Of a DNA stretch of 64,000 nucleotides, positions 22,479 through 35,611 are shown piece by piece (position 1 is the first letter of the stretch; the number at the start of each line of letters is the position of its first letter). A program made the position numbers and the translations under genes. A model generated the notes under the pieces. It was not told where the DNA came from, ran no database searches, and was given only the letters and a program-made list of their open reading frames with translations. The stretch covers positions 124,001 to 188,000 of the forward strand of contig CAJQUW010015580.1 of the NCBI GenBank assembly GCA_907163375.1. Direction: 5' to 3'. The DNA is from Prostheceraeus crozeri (taxonomy: Eukaryota; Platyhelminthes; Polycladida; Euryleptidae).

Positions 22479-23083
22479 GAGATAACGTCAAAAGGACCTC
22501 CGGTTATTGTTCTGAAAATGTAGCAGCATGTAGGCGTTTACGGTAGCAACATCAAAAAAAATTGAAAGTCAGTTCAAATAGATATCTTTAACATTTTCTT
22601 TTGGAGCTACAGGCCTATAGACGCACCATGTGGTACAAGTTATCAACGCTTGACTTCGTTGAGTTGTATGCCTGTATCATGTCAGGCTTTCCATCATGTG
22701 ACTATCCTTACAAATGTTCGGTAGAGAGAAGTAGTAATGGACTTGCTCCCTAATTGTCCCTTCGAGAGAAGCGCCATGTTGCCATTCTTCCAAAATAAGT
22801 GGAAGAACCTCTCTCTACAACGACCAACTTTCGCAACGACTAAAATGCCTCTACGATTCATAACGGTTGTCATAAGATTCATCTACGTGCACAACGGTAT
22901 CATCAATAATATTATCATAAATGAGGAAAGCTTTTTCATCAACGAGTGGATTCTACGTAGGATCTTACGTAGATTCTACGTGGATTCTACGTAGGTTAGA
23001 ATTCATGTATTCTTCTTCGCGAATTATATTTTGAGATCTGCGACGTCCTGAAGTAATAGAAGGCCTTCAGCCATTCCATATAA

Positions 23084-23322
23084 TTAGCTGCGACATGTAG
23101 GGCCTACACAGTTATCAGTATCAGCTTCCTCCTCCTCACTGTCACTAGATGAAATGGTTACCAATCCAGCAGCATCGATGAACTCGTCGTCGTCGTAGTC
23201 ATTGTCACTCCCACTTTCTTCGTCGTCGTTATTTACACCATCACCACCATCTGAATTGGCATAATAGTCATCCAAAATGACAGTCAAGTCGCAGTCCTGG
23301 TCTGTTTCTTCAGAAATGTCGC
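23084..23322 (-). CDS. candidate terminal exon coding an acidic tail
   Basis: On the minus strand a plausible splice acceptor (TCTTATTTTAG) at 23323 opens a frame of about 79 codons to a stop at 23084. The peptide is strongly acidic: DQDCDLTVILDDYYANSD, NNDDEESGSDNDYDDDEF, a hydrophobic break IDAAGLVTISSSD, then SEEEEADTD and a short cysteine-containing end. Aspartate, glutamate and serine codons are well mixed, unlike a simple trinucleotide repeat, which favours real coding. No upstream exon was identified and no AATAAA is evident just downstream. Such tails occur in chromatin or nucleolar proteins and also in the N-terminal regions of piggyBac transposases; here the stop codon follows, so it would be a C terminus. 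The protein is not identified. Confidence 0.4.
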
Positions 23323-23563
23323 CTAAAATAAGACATTAGCTTCTAACTTTACTTTTCGCGATATAGACAGCAATTCGATAAACAACCACGAGAACAATGA
23401 ACATGTCAACCTTAGTGGAAGCTTCACATCGGCGGATCATTGAGCATGCGCTGTCTCAATCTGTGCTTCGATGTCACGTGCGCTACATCTATCGAAGACG
23501 TGTGTGCTTTGTGTGAAAATTCAAAACAATCTACGCTAACATCATCACGATGAAAGCAAATTG

Positions 23564-23648
23564 ACTGAACGCATGAAATTTGAAATAGAAACTCTCACAT
23601 GAAAAAGTTTCTTGTGAGAGTTTCTGGTTCAAACTTCATGCGTTCAGT
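23564..23648. ncRNA. 85-nt hairpin resembling a microRNA precursor
   Basis: The outer arms ACTGAACGCATGAA and TTCATGCGTTCAGT and inner arms GAAACTCTCACA/TGTGAGAGTTTC pair around a loop of about three to nine bases, with only small internal bulges. Size and stem fit a pre-miRNA, but a tiny foldback transposon would look the same. Which strand, if any, is transcribed cannot be told. Confidence 0.45.
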
Positions 23649-24442
23649 AAATCAAAATCATTTTAGAAACATTGATCCATGGAATCTAGCAAATTCAAAA
23701 GTTTCATGAAAGTGAACGGCTATGTGCTACAATGATTCGTTGCAATCGTAGAATCAGTTATAAATTCGAAAAAGGTTGGCAACTTAAGCAACAGTTTAAT
23801 TTTTATTGGGCTTGTCATTTCATACTGATAAATTTGGTTTTGAGAAGGCTGCATAGCTGCCGGCACGTGTAAGCTTAGTATTATTTTATTCATATACTTT
23901 GGTAGGCCCATTGGAGTACTTTCATTTTATCTTATGCAGGTCTAAATATAACTGTCATTTTGCATTCATAATGAATAATCAAAATAATCATTGCTGATAG
24001 GACTACAAGCCGCTTTGAAAGATGACCTTGATAGAACTTGAATAACTTTCATGATTATACATCCAGTAGGCCGATAAACGTATATCTGAATAAGCATCAC
24101 AGGCCTACTAAAATTAAGTGATGAATGCATTTTTTACCCAGACGTGAATGAATTTAGATTGACAGTAGAATTTCAGCTTATTTCATATAAATTCGGTCTG
24201 ACGGATAAAAATAATGCAAATTGCTACCTTCCTATATTTGGGGTCATATATGACTCCAAACACTAACCAATTAGTTCTTAAGATTACTTTCTGTTTCAGA
24301 AACGCTTTTCAAATGAAATCATAAAGACTTTGAAATTTGTCTAAAGAGTGACAAAGTCATAGCTGCTGAACTTTGAAGTGTGATCCATCTAGATTTTGCA
24401 TGCTTTCAATAACGTTTGGGGTCATGTCAAACGTAAGCGAAC

Positions 24443-24945
24443 CGCTAAAGAGGAGCGATCCTACTCTAAACCCACCCGCCCCGAACCCTACCCGAATCGA
24501 AACCCGAACCCGAAAGTACGTGTTCGGGTCGAGTTCGGGCAGGGCAATTTTGAAGTCGGGTCTGTACCATCAATTTTGTAATCTTTTCGGCTCTATCGAA
24601 TTAGTCGGTGCAGCGTGCACCACTAGAGTAGAGTGCAGTCAAATTGGCTGATGGACCATCCTGAAGACTGCTCCTACGGTGTTTAAATAGATCGATTTGA
24701 ACCTGGGATAAAGCTTTTATATCGCTCTAAAATTAACCAGATTCATGCAATACGATAACTTTCAGGTCATGCGAGTTTTATCATAGTATCATGAATGGCT
24801 TTCGGATTTAATGTGGTGAGGTCAGGTCGGATTCTAATATTGTCATTGCGGGTTTGTGCAAAATTTCTGGACCCAATCCGATCTCGGGTTCGGGTTGACT
24901 TCCCGTCATGAATTTTGAAACCCGACTCGACGCTCTTCTTTACTG
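24443..24945. mobile_element. non-autonomous element with CCCGAA word arrays
   Basis: The ends are inverted, TAAAGAGGAGCG on the left against the complement of TAAAGAAGAGCG on the right, with the right tip reading CAG in reverse. Just inside, the left end holds CCCGAA/CCCGAACCC words followed by TTCGGGT words, and the right end holds CGGGTTCGGGTT and CCCGACTC. About 0.5 kb with no coding capacity. A GCGAA motif flanks both sides and could be part of a target duplication. Confidence 0.6.
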
Positions 24946-25554
24946 CGAATTACATATTCATGTGCATATAAACTCACTTCACATGCGTATTAGAAATCAT
25001 CATTGAATGAAATAAACTTGACCTTTTATGGATAGACGTTGGACTAATTAGACGTGTTGCCTAAAACTTTCCTTTGGTATTTTCCTTATTACTGACTTTG
25101 ACTTCTTCCAGCATTGCCGTGAGGATGTTTTGACAATGAATCAGCTGTCGTTTTTCTGGTATTCGTGTTGCACTCGGATTCTTCGGTCTGTCCGCGCACC
25201 ATGGAAGAATGTCACGAGCTTGCGACTTGTAAACAGAAAAACGGGAGAAACAAGTTGAACAAAGAGAGACAGGAGCATACTGGGTCACTGATAAAAGACA
25301 GAAGACACAGCTTGTCCGAATTCGAAGGAAGTCAAGTCCTTTTTCTTCAATCGGCAATTTTCGCAGTAGGAAATGAATTTCTCTGGGGAATGAATGAATG
25401 ATGTCCTTTCTAAATCAACAGGCATTATCTTTTCACGTAGACTTTCTAATTAGACTTCCCGCTGCGTACATGAAAGATTTGTTGAAGAAAACATGTAGCT
25501 GACCAAAGTGGTCGCTTGGCGAATAAATTCATCCCATCGGGGTATCACTTGTTC

Positions 25555-26240
25555 CAATCATTCCTGGACGAAACTAATCTGATATTATCATCGTTCTCTT
25601 CATGTTACCTGCTTATCTGACCTTTTAATTTGAAGTATTCTGTCGGAGGATATTCAAGTTACACTACGGTGTTGCTGTTCGCTTTATCATCTTCGTGCTC
25701 AGTTGCTTCGGTCAGATGATTACTGACTTCTTTCTCCTTAAAAAATTATGAAATTCTTAAGGTTTCACTTCTATACGAAAATAGCAGAATAAAACATGCG
25801 GCTCATGAATCAGTTCAGTCATGAGCAAAAAATTAATGATTGAAAGTACACTGAAAGAAGTAACAAGTGGTAAACCGGTAAAAGAAGAAAATTCGGTCAA
25901 TGCTGCATGCTTTTGAAGTATTATTTCCGAAAATCTATCCGTTGTACGAACATCTTTAAGCTGCCAACATTAATGCGTGGTACTTTTCCAACCCATATGA
26001 GAATTCATTCCTGGACGAAATTAATCTCATATCATCGGCTCTCTCTCTCTTTCCATGCTTATCTGATATTTTAACTTAAAGCATTATATACGAGGATATT
26101 CAAGTTACCATCCAGTTTCTGTAGCAGCAACAGCTTGTTCATTCTCATGCTCTATTCGAACATTTTTCCTCAACACATATCTTGCTCGGTTTTCATAGTT
26201 TCAGACTTCTTTCTCAAAATGGTAGTATTAATTTAAAGAG
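25555..26240 (+). repeat. diverged tandem duplication, period about 445 bp
   Basis: The block 25555-25770 (ATTCCTGGACGAAACTAATCT, then GGATATTCAAGTTAC, then GACTTCTTTCTC) recurs at about 26002-26240 in the same order with many substitutions and small indels. No coding content was recognised. Confidence 0.65.
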
Positions 26241-27088
26241 AATTATATTTTTACAAGCGCCTGCGCCATGTGAAAATGCGCACACCGTAAATTGATACCA
26301 AATTCGCATACTAATTGAAGCCACGAAATGATACGAGATATACAGGTCATTTACACAGACACGGCATGTTTTTCATGCGAATGTTGACTTACTTTCGTGC
26401 ATGTTCGCATGCGTTTGGCATGTAGCGATATGGAAAACTCTCTCTCTGACTGGCTGCTTGAAAACAGCATGCCAAAAGTTTCCTGGTATTCATCCTTCAT
26501 ATGAGTTTGATAGTGATGTTATACTTCCTAACGTGATCTCATTAATTTATTGATGAAATCGCATTTACAATTAAACATCGCCGTTTCTTATAGTCGCTAA
26601 TCACAAACGTTTTGATTATCACTTCCTCATTCACATGTTCACCCTACCATTTAATCACAAAATTAACTTCAGAAGTAAAAATAAGCAGTTTATATCGCGG
26701 ACCAGAGATCCGTTCACGTCAAGAGGAATAGGTTTTGTACAATTATCTAAGTTAAAAGAGCTAGACTTTGATGCAGACAAAGTTTTCCATATATATTCCC
26801 AGACTTCATTTGCATGTTGGTGCATTCACATTTTTCAGGTTAATTAGTTGCACTTTCAGCTTAATAAATCGTCTAACAAACAAACGACAAAAGCGGGAAA
26901 TGATCGGTTATTGGCCTGAATGACCTTGCTGGCATTTACTTCCCGAAATTCAGTCGACTTTCTTGTTGATAACATTTTGCTTCATAAGAAATTATGACTG
27001 TACCACTTATATAATACACTGCGGAACAAATTGTTTCGATAGGCTTAAAGGTCACTTAAAGTTGTTTCCATGCCTTCTGTCACATTCC

Positions 27089-27185
27089 TACTCGCTCACT
27101 CACTGCCTCACTTCACTAGCTCACTTACTCACTGACTCGCTCACTCCACTAACTCACTCACCCACTCACTCACTTAATCACTCAG
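27089..27185 (+). repeat. imperfect CACT microsatellite
   Basis: Interrupted CACT/CTCA repeats over about 95 bases. The frame through it at 26963-27367 is a product of the repeat. Confidence 0.85.
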
Positions 27186-30100
27186 CTATTATCCATTGTG
27201 CTTACACAATCAATAATCATTGTTTAATCATTCTCGAGGGCTTTCTTAGAAATAAGAGGGTACACTACGGTTTGTATAAGATCTCCCGTTTAAGACAAGA
27301 AAGAGGGCCTATTTCACTGAAAATTTTGGAGATGATAATACCGAGGATGGCAAGCAAGATGATATAACTTTTGGGAAGAAATAGTGCAGCCAGATTCCAT
27401 AATTCTCAAGTGCCACTTTTTTTACCAACATTGGAAGGACTAGAAACGACGCTTGGATAGCGCACCGATTCTAAGGATTTATTTACATTTTATGTGGAGA
27501 GCTAAGTCTCCGAACCCCTGAAATTGACCCCCCAGGTTAAGAACCACTGTTTTAGAAAGACCTCTGTATTGGAAGGAAGTTGAAATGCATCAAATACTCG
27601 AGTTCTTTTGAAGAAAACATGAAAATTGTCATGATGAGTGGGTTGATCTTAATAGACGCAGAAAGAATGCAATGACTTGAATTTTCGGACGATGCCGACC
27701 AACACTGGGTTACATATGCCTATCCTAAAGTAAGATCCACACCACCAATGTACTACTGTGCTAATACTACCTTAAACCTAAAAAATATTCTAAACACTAA
27801 TGAACTTACTGCTTGGAAATAAAATAACAGAGAAATAGCATCATGATTTTATAATATGGCATGATGAAATATAATAGCACAACTTAGCTTACTGTGTGAT
27901 CAAATGCTATGTTTATTGACAATGTCATGATTCCAGTTATAATTATTAATAACATAATAAGTTATAATAATTATGAATTTAAAAGAAGTTCAGACCGATT
28001 CCGATGATTGAGGTCCTACATGTCATGACTGTCAACTATTGTTGTTGCAAAACCCATTACTTTTAAGTCAAAGCAAATTACACTGCAGAAGCAATGCAGC
28101 ATGAATATATTTTAGGAAACTTGTGACATTTGGTCAAACTGTTCATTTGTGAATAGTCTTGAACACTTATGATAACTTGCATTTGCCAAATTTAGTTTGG
28201 AAATGTCTATCAGTCATCTGTAATGTAAATAGAATAATTAAATATTGAGTTGCATCCTCTTTCAAAAATGGGAACATGCCTGACTAGCTGCTATTTCATC
28301 GGTGACAGCTAACTGTGCCGCGTGATGAATTCAGTGCATCACTGGGCCTCGGACCTTATCTATTAATGGTACCTCCTGCGTTTCGTGCTGACAGATCCCG
28401 CTGGTTAACGTTGACAAACAATCGGTATTGAGTTTCATATAGAATAGTAACATCAAAATAATTCAAGTAACTCATAATCCCACGTGCAGTATACTGAGAC
28501 TCGACACAGACCTATGAAAGAAGTTTTTGGGAAATGGATGCCACACTGCAGTTATCACAGTAGTCCCACGCTTCTATGTCACCATCTTCCAGCCTTCTTT
28601 TCCTCGAAAAGGACAAGTTCCGAGCTCTTCCGACTTTCGATACATTCAGAGTTCATTTCTACAACCTCAGATATGACGAATGAGGCTGGAACCTAATGAT
28701 GAAAGCATATAATGTATATGCGAGATGGGAATCCGTATAGTAGATGAGCAAGTAGTAAATTGCAAGCAGTAGATTGTCGCCAATAATCATCCTTGTCATG
28801 AATTGAATGTTTCTCACATTTGTATTCAGACGCAACTGATGCAAGGATTTTTCTTAAATATGTTTGACACCTAATCTAGAATTGCGTCAAGCAATTAACT
28901 AATAGGCCTAAAATATTGATCATTTTCATCTTTCAAAATTTCAAATTAAGAAATATTCATTTGCGAGTTATCTTGACAGGTGGTGAGGAGACAAATTTCC
29001 GTCTATTTTTGACGGACGCGGTTTCGTGAGAACGCGAATCTTTAGTCTAGAGGCAATTTGTTCACGTAATCAGAACAAAGGCGCGGCTCAGTTAGATGCA
29101 GCCATTTCATCCAATATCAGGAATCATCTGTAGTCATCTGTAGCTTAGATGATGAAATTAGTAAAAAATTTGATGCTCAATTACATGTACGTGTACGTAT
29201 GTGATGTATTGTAGCTAAATACAAAAATTTCGTATTTTTGGGTGTTGGACAGCAATAGGCCTATCCTTGTATTTGCTGTTGCTCATCGTTGCAGGTCTCT
29301 ATCAATTACAGAACGGATATTTGCATGAAAATCACGTGGTCGAAGTTGGCATCGTTCAATCTTTTTTTGACACTGCGAAGCTGACACTGAATCCTCATGT
29401 GCAACCGGATTATGGAATGAGCTGCCTTAAGATTGTACAATGCTGGGTTCTCAACATCGATTCAAATCATCTGTCGGGCCTATTCATGAGTAACTGATCG
29501 CAGGTTTTGTGTTTTTTCTTTTTAAGTTGCGAATGCTTTTTTGGCATGTGTCATTTTAATGAAACTTCGTTGTCGTCATCATCATCATCATCAATCCCTG
29601 AGACGGAGCTCATGAGAATTGCTTCCGAAAAATTAACTATAAATTCCTTTCAAATTCCGACGTTTTGCGAACAGTAAAAAGTCCCTCATCATCTTGAACC
29701 TCAAAACATCGGATACTGGCACCTTTTCCGTGCGATGTAACAGCAAGGCCAACCTAATGACAGTCAGAAGTCGAAATAAATTGTCGAATATCTGCAGAAT
29801 TTTGGTTTTCATGTAGCAGAGATGAGAGGAAGACTATCTCAGCAGTCAGTATTCTAAATTCCATTTCTTGCACGACTAGACGCATGTTCCTCGCCATGAC
29901 TCGCAGTGTTGTGTCACTGGGAGACGCGGAAGAACAGTGGGAAATCACATTGCCGCTGAGATAGACACGGACCTAACCCACTGATGACGTCAGAAGTCCA
30001 TGCACAGGCAGCCCCTGTACTTATTAGAAGAATCAGCAGAATTCGCTGACACTAAAATGAAAACGCTGATCCGGTAGTTACTTCATGTATTTTTAAATGA

Positions 30101-30465
30101 AACTTAGGGCTAGAATCTAATCCCTCAGTTGTCTAAAGACGGGGTATGTTTCATTTTTTGTGTCTCGGGAATGCTTTGCCGCCGTCTTCAAAGGATTCCT
30201 GTCAAAAAGACAACGACGATGGCCCGCCAGAAGTTTTTCAGAATTGAATTTGCTTTTCGTGACTTCAACTTCCTTTCCGCGGAAATGTTTGGAAGTGGCA
30301 ATGAACTACCAAAAACACGAAAATCCATTAGCAATTTCAGCAATTGATCAAAGTGAAAACTTCATAAACATGATGAATGCTAGCGTTTATGTTCAGAACT
30401 TTCGATTTTGATAAATGTTGCACATTATAAGAAGTAAAAGCCATCTGACAGGATATCTAGCACTA
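27186..30465. other. no gene recognised; two fragments of a dispersed repeat
   Basis: AT-rich sequence. Segments at 28230-28301 (AATATTGAGTTGCATCCTC, then CTAGCTGCTATTTCATC) and 29096-29140 (ATTTCATCCAATATCAGGAA) match the repeat at 50673-50765. Otherwise no supported gene. Open frames up to about 76 codons look like chance. Confidence 0.45.
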
Positions 30466-31150
30466 CACTGTAAACTGTAGGGGTACAAAAAGGGGATAAA
30501 CGTTGGGAGACATTTGTTACCAACGAAGGAGGGGACCCCCCTCTTTGTTACCCTTTTTTGTCCCCTCTAGGGATCCAAATGTTAATTTATCAATTTGCCA
30601 ATAATAATGAATGTTGCAAAAATCGGAGTATAAACAATCTATCTATTTGCACGCACAGTATAACAAAACAATAATGCACAATAATAATGAAACTAGAATA
30701 ATGCGCTATAGCGCATATGCACTGTTCATTTGAGTTAAATGACCAGTGCATACAGAATGGTATTCACTGTTACGCTTAGCACCATGTGAAGAATCAAAGT
30801 GAAAACGTATTCGAAAAAAAGTAGCATTATATTTTAAACAACTTATTCAGAAATCGTTTATGAAGCATATTTCGTCGTTTTAAGCGCTTAAAGGGATGAT
30901 CAGTACTTAAGCTATCATTTCATCATGACTTCTTTGAAATCTGCAAGTATAAAATTTACTTGTCAACTTATTTTTCTCAATGTATCTTACCGGACAACTG
31001 AGGGGACAAGTTAGGATACTAAAGGGGACACATGGGTCATCTATATTTAGACTGCTAAAAGCTGACGAAAGCTCCTAAAAGGTGACGATAGAGGACGAAT
31101 GATACAATTGTGCTTTTGTCCCCTTTTCTGAGCTGCCACGCTTTACAATG
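30466..31150. mobile_element. CACTG-ended element A with GGGGAC words
   Basis: The left tip reads CACTGTAAACTGTAGGGG. The right tip, in reverse complement, reads CATTGTAAAGC. Between them the word GGGGAC or its complement GTCCCC recurs in both orientations near both ends (30480-30570 and 31000-31130). CACTG-type tips recall the CMC (Chapaev/EnSpm) superfamily, which is inference. About 0.7 kb, non-coding. Confidence 0.6.
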
Positions 31151-31454
31151 CACAATAAAAATTCTTGAAAATTGAAAAAGAAAATTATAAATGTTGAATT
31201 ATCAAGTCAATGACATTGAAGCATCTACAGGGTTGAAAATTAGCGGATTTATTAATTGAAATACAGAATGACACTGATGCATGTCAGGGAAAACTCGTGG
31301 TATCCAAGCAAGCTGGGTAACTCAGACGACATGATTCAATACCTGTGACTTCCATACTATAATTAACAAGCAAATAACTTCATTTTGTGTGCTTGATGTT
31401 TGCAAATTTTGCTATAAGTTTTATTTTGCCTCTTATTGAATGCTGTGTTTGTGT

Positions 31455-31865
31455 TTAGGGGTTTTCTCGTCTGCTTATCTTGATAGAATTGACAAGCTGC
31501 TGCATAAAGCCAAGCTAATAATTGACTGATGATGTCCCAAGTAAAATTAGATGGGTTAGTTACCCATTCGATCACTGTCAAGTATAAAACCTCAATTATG
31601 GTCTACAAAGCCATTAATAGAATGATCCCATCTTACATCAGACTTATAAAAGTTCCGCCAATAAGCTAGAACCCTTCGATCTTGGTCAAATCGCATAGAT
31701 GAGAAGTATCTCACCGATTAATCAAGTTGTATTGGAATTCCTTCGGATTTGTGGAACCATTGCATTTAATTCGTTATCGATGAGAATACAAAGTAGCGAG
31801 TCACCTGACGTATTCGAGAAAGAATGCAGCACTATTCCTCTTTTTAATGATATGCTTATTTAACT
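31455..31865 (+). pseudogene. non-LTR retrotransposon remnant, end of reverse transcriptase
   Basis: Split across frames, the plus strand shows SSAYLDRIDKLLHKAKLIID near 31465, YKAINRMIPSYI near 31600 and SDLWNHC near 31745, followed by a motif-poor tail. This order matches the region after the catalytic palm in jockey/CR1-type reverse transcriptases (family knowledge). Many stops and frameshifts make it an old remnant, and the catalytic part is absent. Confidence 0.55.
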
Positions 31866-33899
31866 GAAGTAGTTTAATTTGTGCAACTTTAGCCCACTCC
31901 TTGTGTTGTGTTCATATGCAAGTATATATCATTTACTTGTGCCCATTGAAAGAATGACTTCATCGCAATGGGTTTCCGAGGGTAATAAAGATTTTTCATT
32001 AGTTTTGATACCTAAGTTGCTTGCTTCAAAGATATTTGATACACCGAAAATTGTCTTTACAAGTACCAAAGCTGATAACTAATCAAGGCACGGCACCGTA
32101 GAAGAAAATCGGACCATTTAAAAACGCTTATAATTTTCAAAAAAAATTGTTTATTGCTTAAAGTATGCAGTCATATTAAAATCACATTAGCCTGTCGGCA
32201 CCTTTAGAATCTGCACCGGTATGATGAAATCATTTAGTCACAAACAATTTTTTCAGAGTGGTATCTTGAATTTGAACTTTCATTTTTATTACTTCTACAA
32301 CTCCTTCAAATTGTTGACTAAGTTGTTAATTAAGTATTCGAACTGCGAACGTCTCTCGGCGATATTTTATGCATTAATTCTCGAAATATTCCCTCATTTT
32401 CCTTTTGATATTGCCTCATCACGAGGATCGTGGGAAGGACTTAATCGCTTCTTTGCAGGGGGCTAAATGAATGCATCAAAATCTCCCAGCCTTCATATCT
32501 TCTTCTCTAGTTTCATTTTCAAAGGGCATTTCTCAGTCATGGCCCTCGGGATTCATCCTTTTCGCAATGTCGTGATAATCCATTCATTTCAGCCAATATT
32601 TCTTCTAAATGTCATTATTATGCACTCACCCTATTACACAGACGTTCATGAGGAATAGATTCACCTTCATGTTGCGTAATTTGCAGTCATCCTTCGTCAT
32701 GTCGACGTGAATGATCTTCCCACGTCTCTGGTCAATGTCAGTGAAAGAGATGATTGAACTAAGTCTGTATGGGCGGACGCCTACAGTGTGACATGTCTGA
32801 ATATTGTGGAGAATTTTGCATGAAATAGCGGGCTCTTGTTCTTTTGTTCCACCGTTTTCCGGAGCATTGTGGATACCATGCAACTTCTGCACCTTTCACT
32901 GGCTGCTTCAGCATGACTTCATCGAAATCATGCCTTGCTGTTAGTTATACAAAGCTTTTGATTAGCAAAACTTCTTTGTTTTTGAAGATTTTTACACATT
33001 AATGCAAGAACATAAATAAAACTAAGGAAAACATCAGAATCATTAAGAAATAAGAGATTATAATATAAACTGAACAGATAATTGATGTAATAAAAGCGTA
33101 AACGAGTAAAACCAATAAAAATGAGCTTTATCAAATCAAAATGCGTTTTCGATAAGCGCGTATTTCCTACATATAAGTTTGCATCAAATTGATAAGACAA
33201 TAGTCTTTGAGCAATGGAAATTAAAATGAATAATCAAATATACCAAAATACATAAAAAATTGCAATGAAGACTATATCGATGTAGCATAATATTATTGAC
33301 AAAGAAAAAGTTTCATGATTCGGACTGCAAAGCACTTTACTATTTTAAAACCAAATAGCTAATGATGACAATTTATTTTACTACTTCCTGATTGCTCAGA
33401 TATCTACCGTGTTATCTTTCTTATCTACATGTAGATAATGTACTGATCATATGTACTGCTGTTCTACATTATTTCAGTTTTCATCTGTCAACATAATATA
33501 ATTTTTGAAACCATTTACTTATTTGCATTCAATATATAAAAGTCGTATTTCACTGAATTTGCATTTAAGTGAATAAAAATTCAATTTGTACTCATTTTTA
33601 TTCATAGTCACATTTTTGTCAAGTTGTGTTATGCGTTCCTTGATTACCGTGATAGAATGCTTCTTGTGTTAATCCTCAATTTTTGTGTTGTAATATCATT
33701 TTATCTCTGCCTTGGAACCATTTGGCTCATCTCATGCAACTCCCTCATCATATGTAATGAATATTCCATGACTGTGCTTTATGATGAGCATTCGGTCTTT
33801 GATTGTGATCTTTATGTGTCTATTCATTGCTTCAAGAAATTTTCCGTGGGAGCAAGGGAACCCTAGCAGAAGAGATCAAACACATGAAAAATATGCGGT
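31866..33899. other. no gene recognised
   Basis: AT-rich. Open frames of 60-90 codons show no domain pattern or splice context. Confidence 0.4.
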
Positions 33900-34330
33900 A
33901 GAATGGTCGATCAGCCGATTATCATAGGGAACAATGGATACCCTCAGCAGAAATGGTCATTCTGCGTTAAATACATGTAATTTGGAGTTATGCCTGCTTG
34001 ATGATACCATGAAGTCAGATCTAAATGCTGATATCAATTGCAACTACATTATATCAATTTCATATTGAAGTTTAAAGCACTCACAACAACTGAGATATGA
34101 AGACGTTGATGTGAGCAATGAAAGATTCTCGGGTAGAAAATTTGTATCATTTCAGGATTGAATGTCCAAAATATCAGAAATTACGACAGGAGCTAGCACC
34201 GGCTTTATGCCACTGCCAAAGTACAACTGAGTTTTGCAAGTTGATGAATGCACAGATTCCAAAAGATCTGAAATGTATTGCTAAATTCCTTCAAAAGGCT
34301 AAAGAATTGCGACAATCTACTACACTGTAA
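33900..34330 (+). pseudogene. non-LTR retrotransposon tail, copy 1
   Basis: The open end (34118-34330) reads VENLYHFRIECPKYQKLRQE, then LMNAQIPKDLK and a final FLQKAKELR. HF..ECP.Y...R is the zinc-knuckle-like end found after the reverse transcriptase of several non-LTR clades. The upstream part at 33920-34060 aligns, with frameshifts, to the REKWI...DIDCND stretch of the copy at 35021. It is therefore a 3' fragment of the same family. Confidence 0.65.
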
Positions 34331-35020
34331 TTTGTAATTCGGTGAAAACAGAAAAATAACTGTTAAATTACTTTTATCGAATTTTTGCTGTTTTTAGCGG
34401 TCTGAACAGTGAATATCCGTGAAAATCTCTGGGGATGATTTTTGGTAGGATACAACGGAAAATAATTCTGATAATACTAAAATGCATTCCTTATGTATTC
34501 CCACTCTGTTTATTCTATGAAAAGCCATGAACTTGTAGAATGCACGCTATTTTGTTTTTTTGTTTAGATTATTCCTTTTCATTTTCTTTAACCGGCATTA
34601 TCTGCTAATATATGTAAGAAGAACTGTAAATATCTGTTAATAACTATGAATATCAGAAAAATATAATTGAAATAGCAGTCAATGAAATATCATTAATAAA
34701 TTCAGAACATTATATTATAATTTTAAGATGTATTCTGCTTCACTAAAATATCCAAAAGAAACGTCAAGTAGTAATTTGACACAACCAATTATTTTTGTTA
34801 TAATGCATACTATTTTGAAACATGTACCTATTTTATTAATCAAAATGGTTGTTGTATGTTGCGACTGCAAAGAGAAATTCATAAATAGGCACCGTTTCAT
34901 TATCCATGCCGCAATACATATTGCGTAAATTGGCCGGTAAGAATTATCACCACAGGATATGGAAATTTTAGAGAAACTGTATGTTAATTCCAAAACCCAA
35001 ATTATTGTCAATATCTGAAT

Positions 35021-35611
35021 ATGATATCAAATGGAAATGAAAAAAACAGATTGCTTACAAAACTAAACCTGTCAAAGCTATGGCATGAACAACTAATAGC
35101 TGATAAAAAAGCATACTTGAGAATTACAAAAGACCGAATATATCAGTATAACAGGGAAAAATGGATATCTACAGCAAAAGAGAGCCATTCTGGTCTGACG
35201 TATTTAAAACTATGCCAGTTTGAGGAAACCTTGAAATCATATCTGAATTTTGATATCGATTGCAATGATATAAATATGTTACTAAAATTTAGGACAAAAA
35301 ATCATAAATTAGATTTTGTAACAGGCAGTTACAGAAACAGATTGTGATATGAAGAACGTCTTTGTGAACTTTGCAATGAATCAAAAGTGGAGACTCTATA
35401 TCACTTTATGATAGAATGTCCATTGTATCAAAATATGCGGCAACAAATTACACCATTGTTATGTTACTGCAACATGATAGTTGAATTTCATAAATTAATG
35501 AATACCTTGACTCCATAGCATTTAAAATCCATCGCAAGATTTCTAAAAAAAGCCAGCGAGTTACGCATGGTCATAAAAGAAAGAATTCACCACAAAGAAT
35601 CTGAAATCTAA
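35021..35611 (+). pseudogene. non-LTR retrotransposon tail, copy 2
   Basis: Longest copy of this family here. The open frame from about 35021 to 35347 holds KLNLSKLWHEQL, IYQYNREKWIS, NINML-type and LLKFRTKNHKLD blocks. After one stop near 35347 the same frame goes on with YEERLCELCNESKVETLYHF, ECPLYQNMRQQ and FLKKASELR to a stop at 35611. The C-x-x-C...H-x-x-x-x-C knuckle and R-x-x-x-H-x-L motif fit the C terminus of non-LTR reverse transcriptases. A second in-frame stop lies near 35518. The 3' region to about 35770 contains a pyrimidine-rich CTCCTTCCTG stretch shared with the other copies. Confidence 0.7.

Noticed and set aside
25061-25357. 98-codon minus-strand frame with cysteines
   Set aside because: Considered as an upstream exon of the acidic tail, but no donor site was found at its end.
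26963-27367. 134-codon plus-strand frame with Leu/Thr/His/Ser repeats
   Set aside because: Produced by the CACT microsatellite.
29577-29592. Short CAT repeat
   Set aside because: Too short to be informative.
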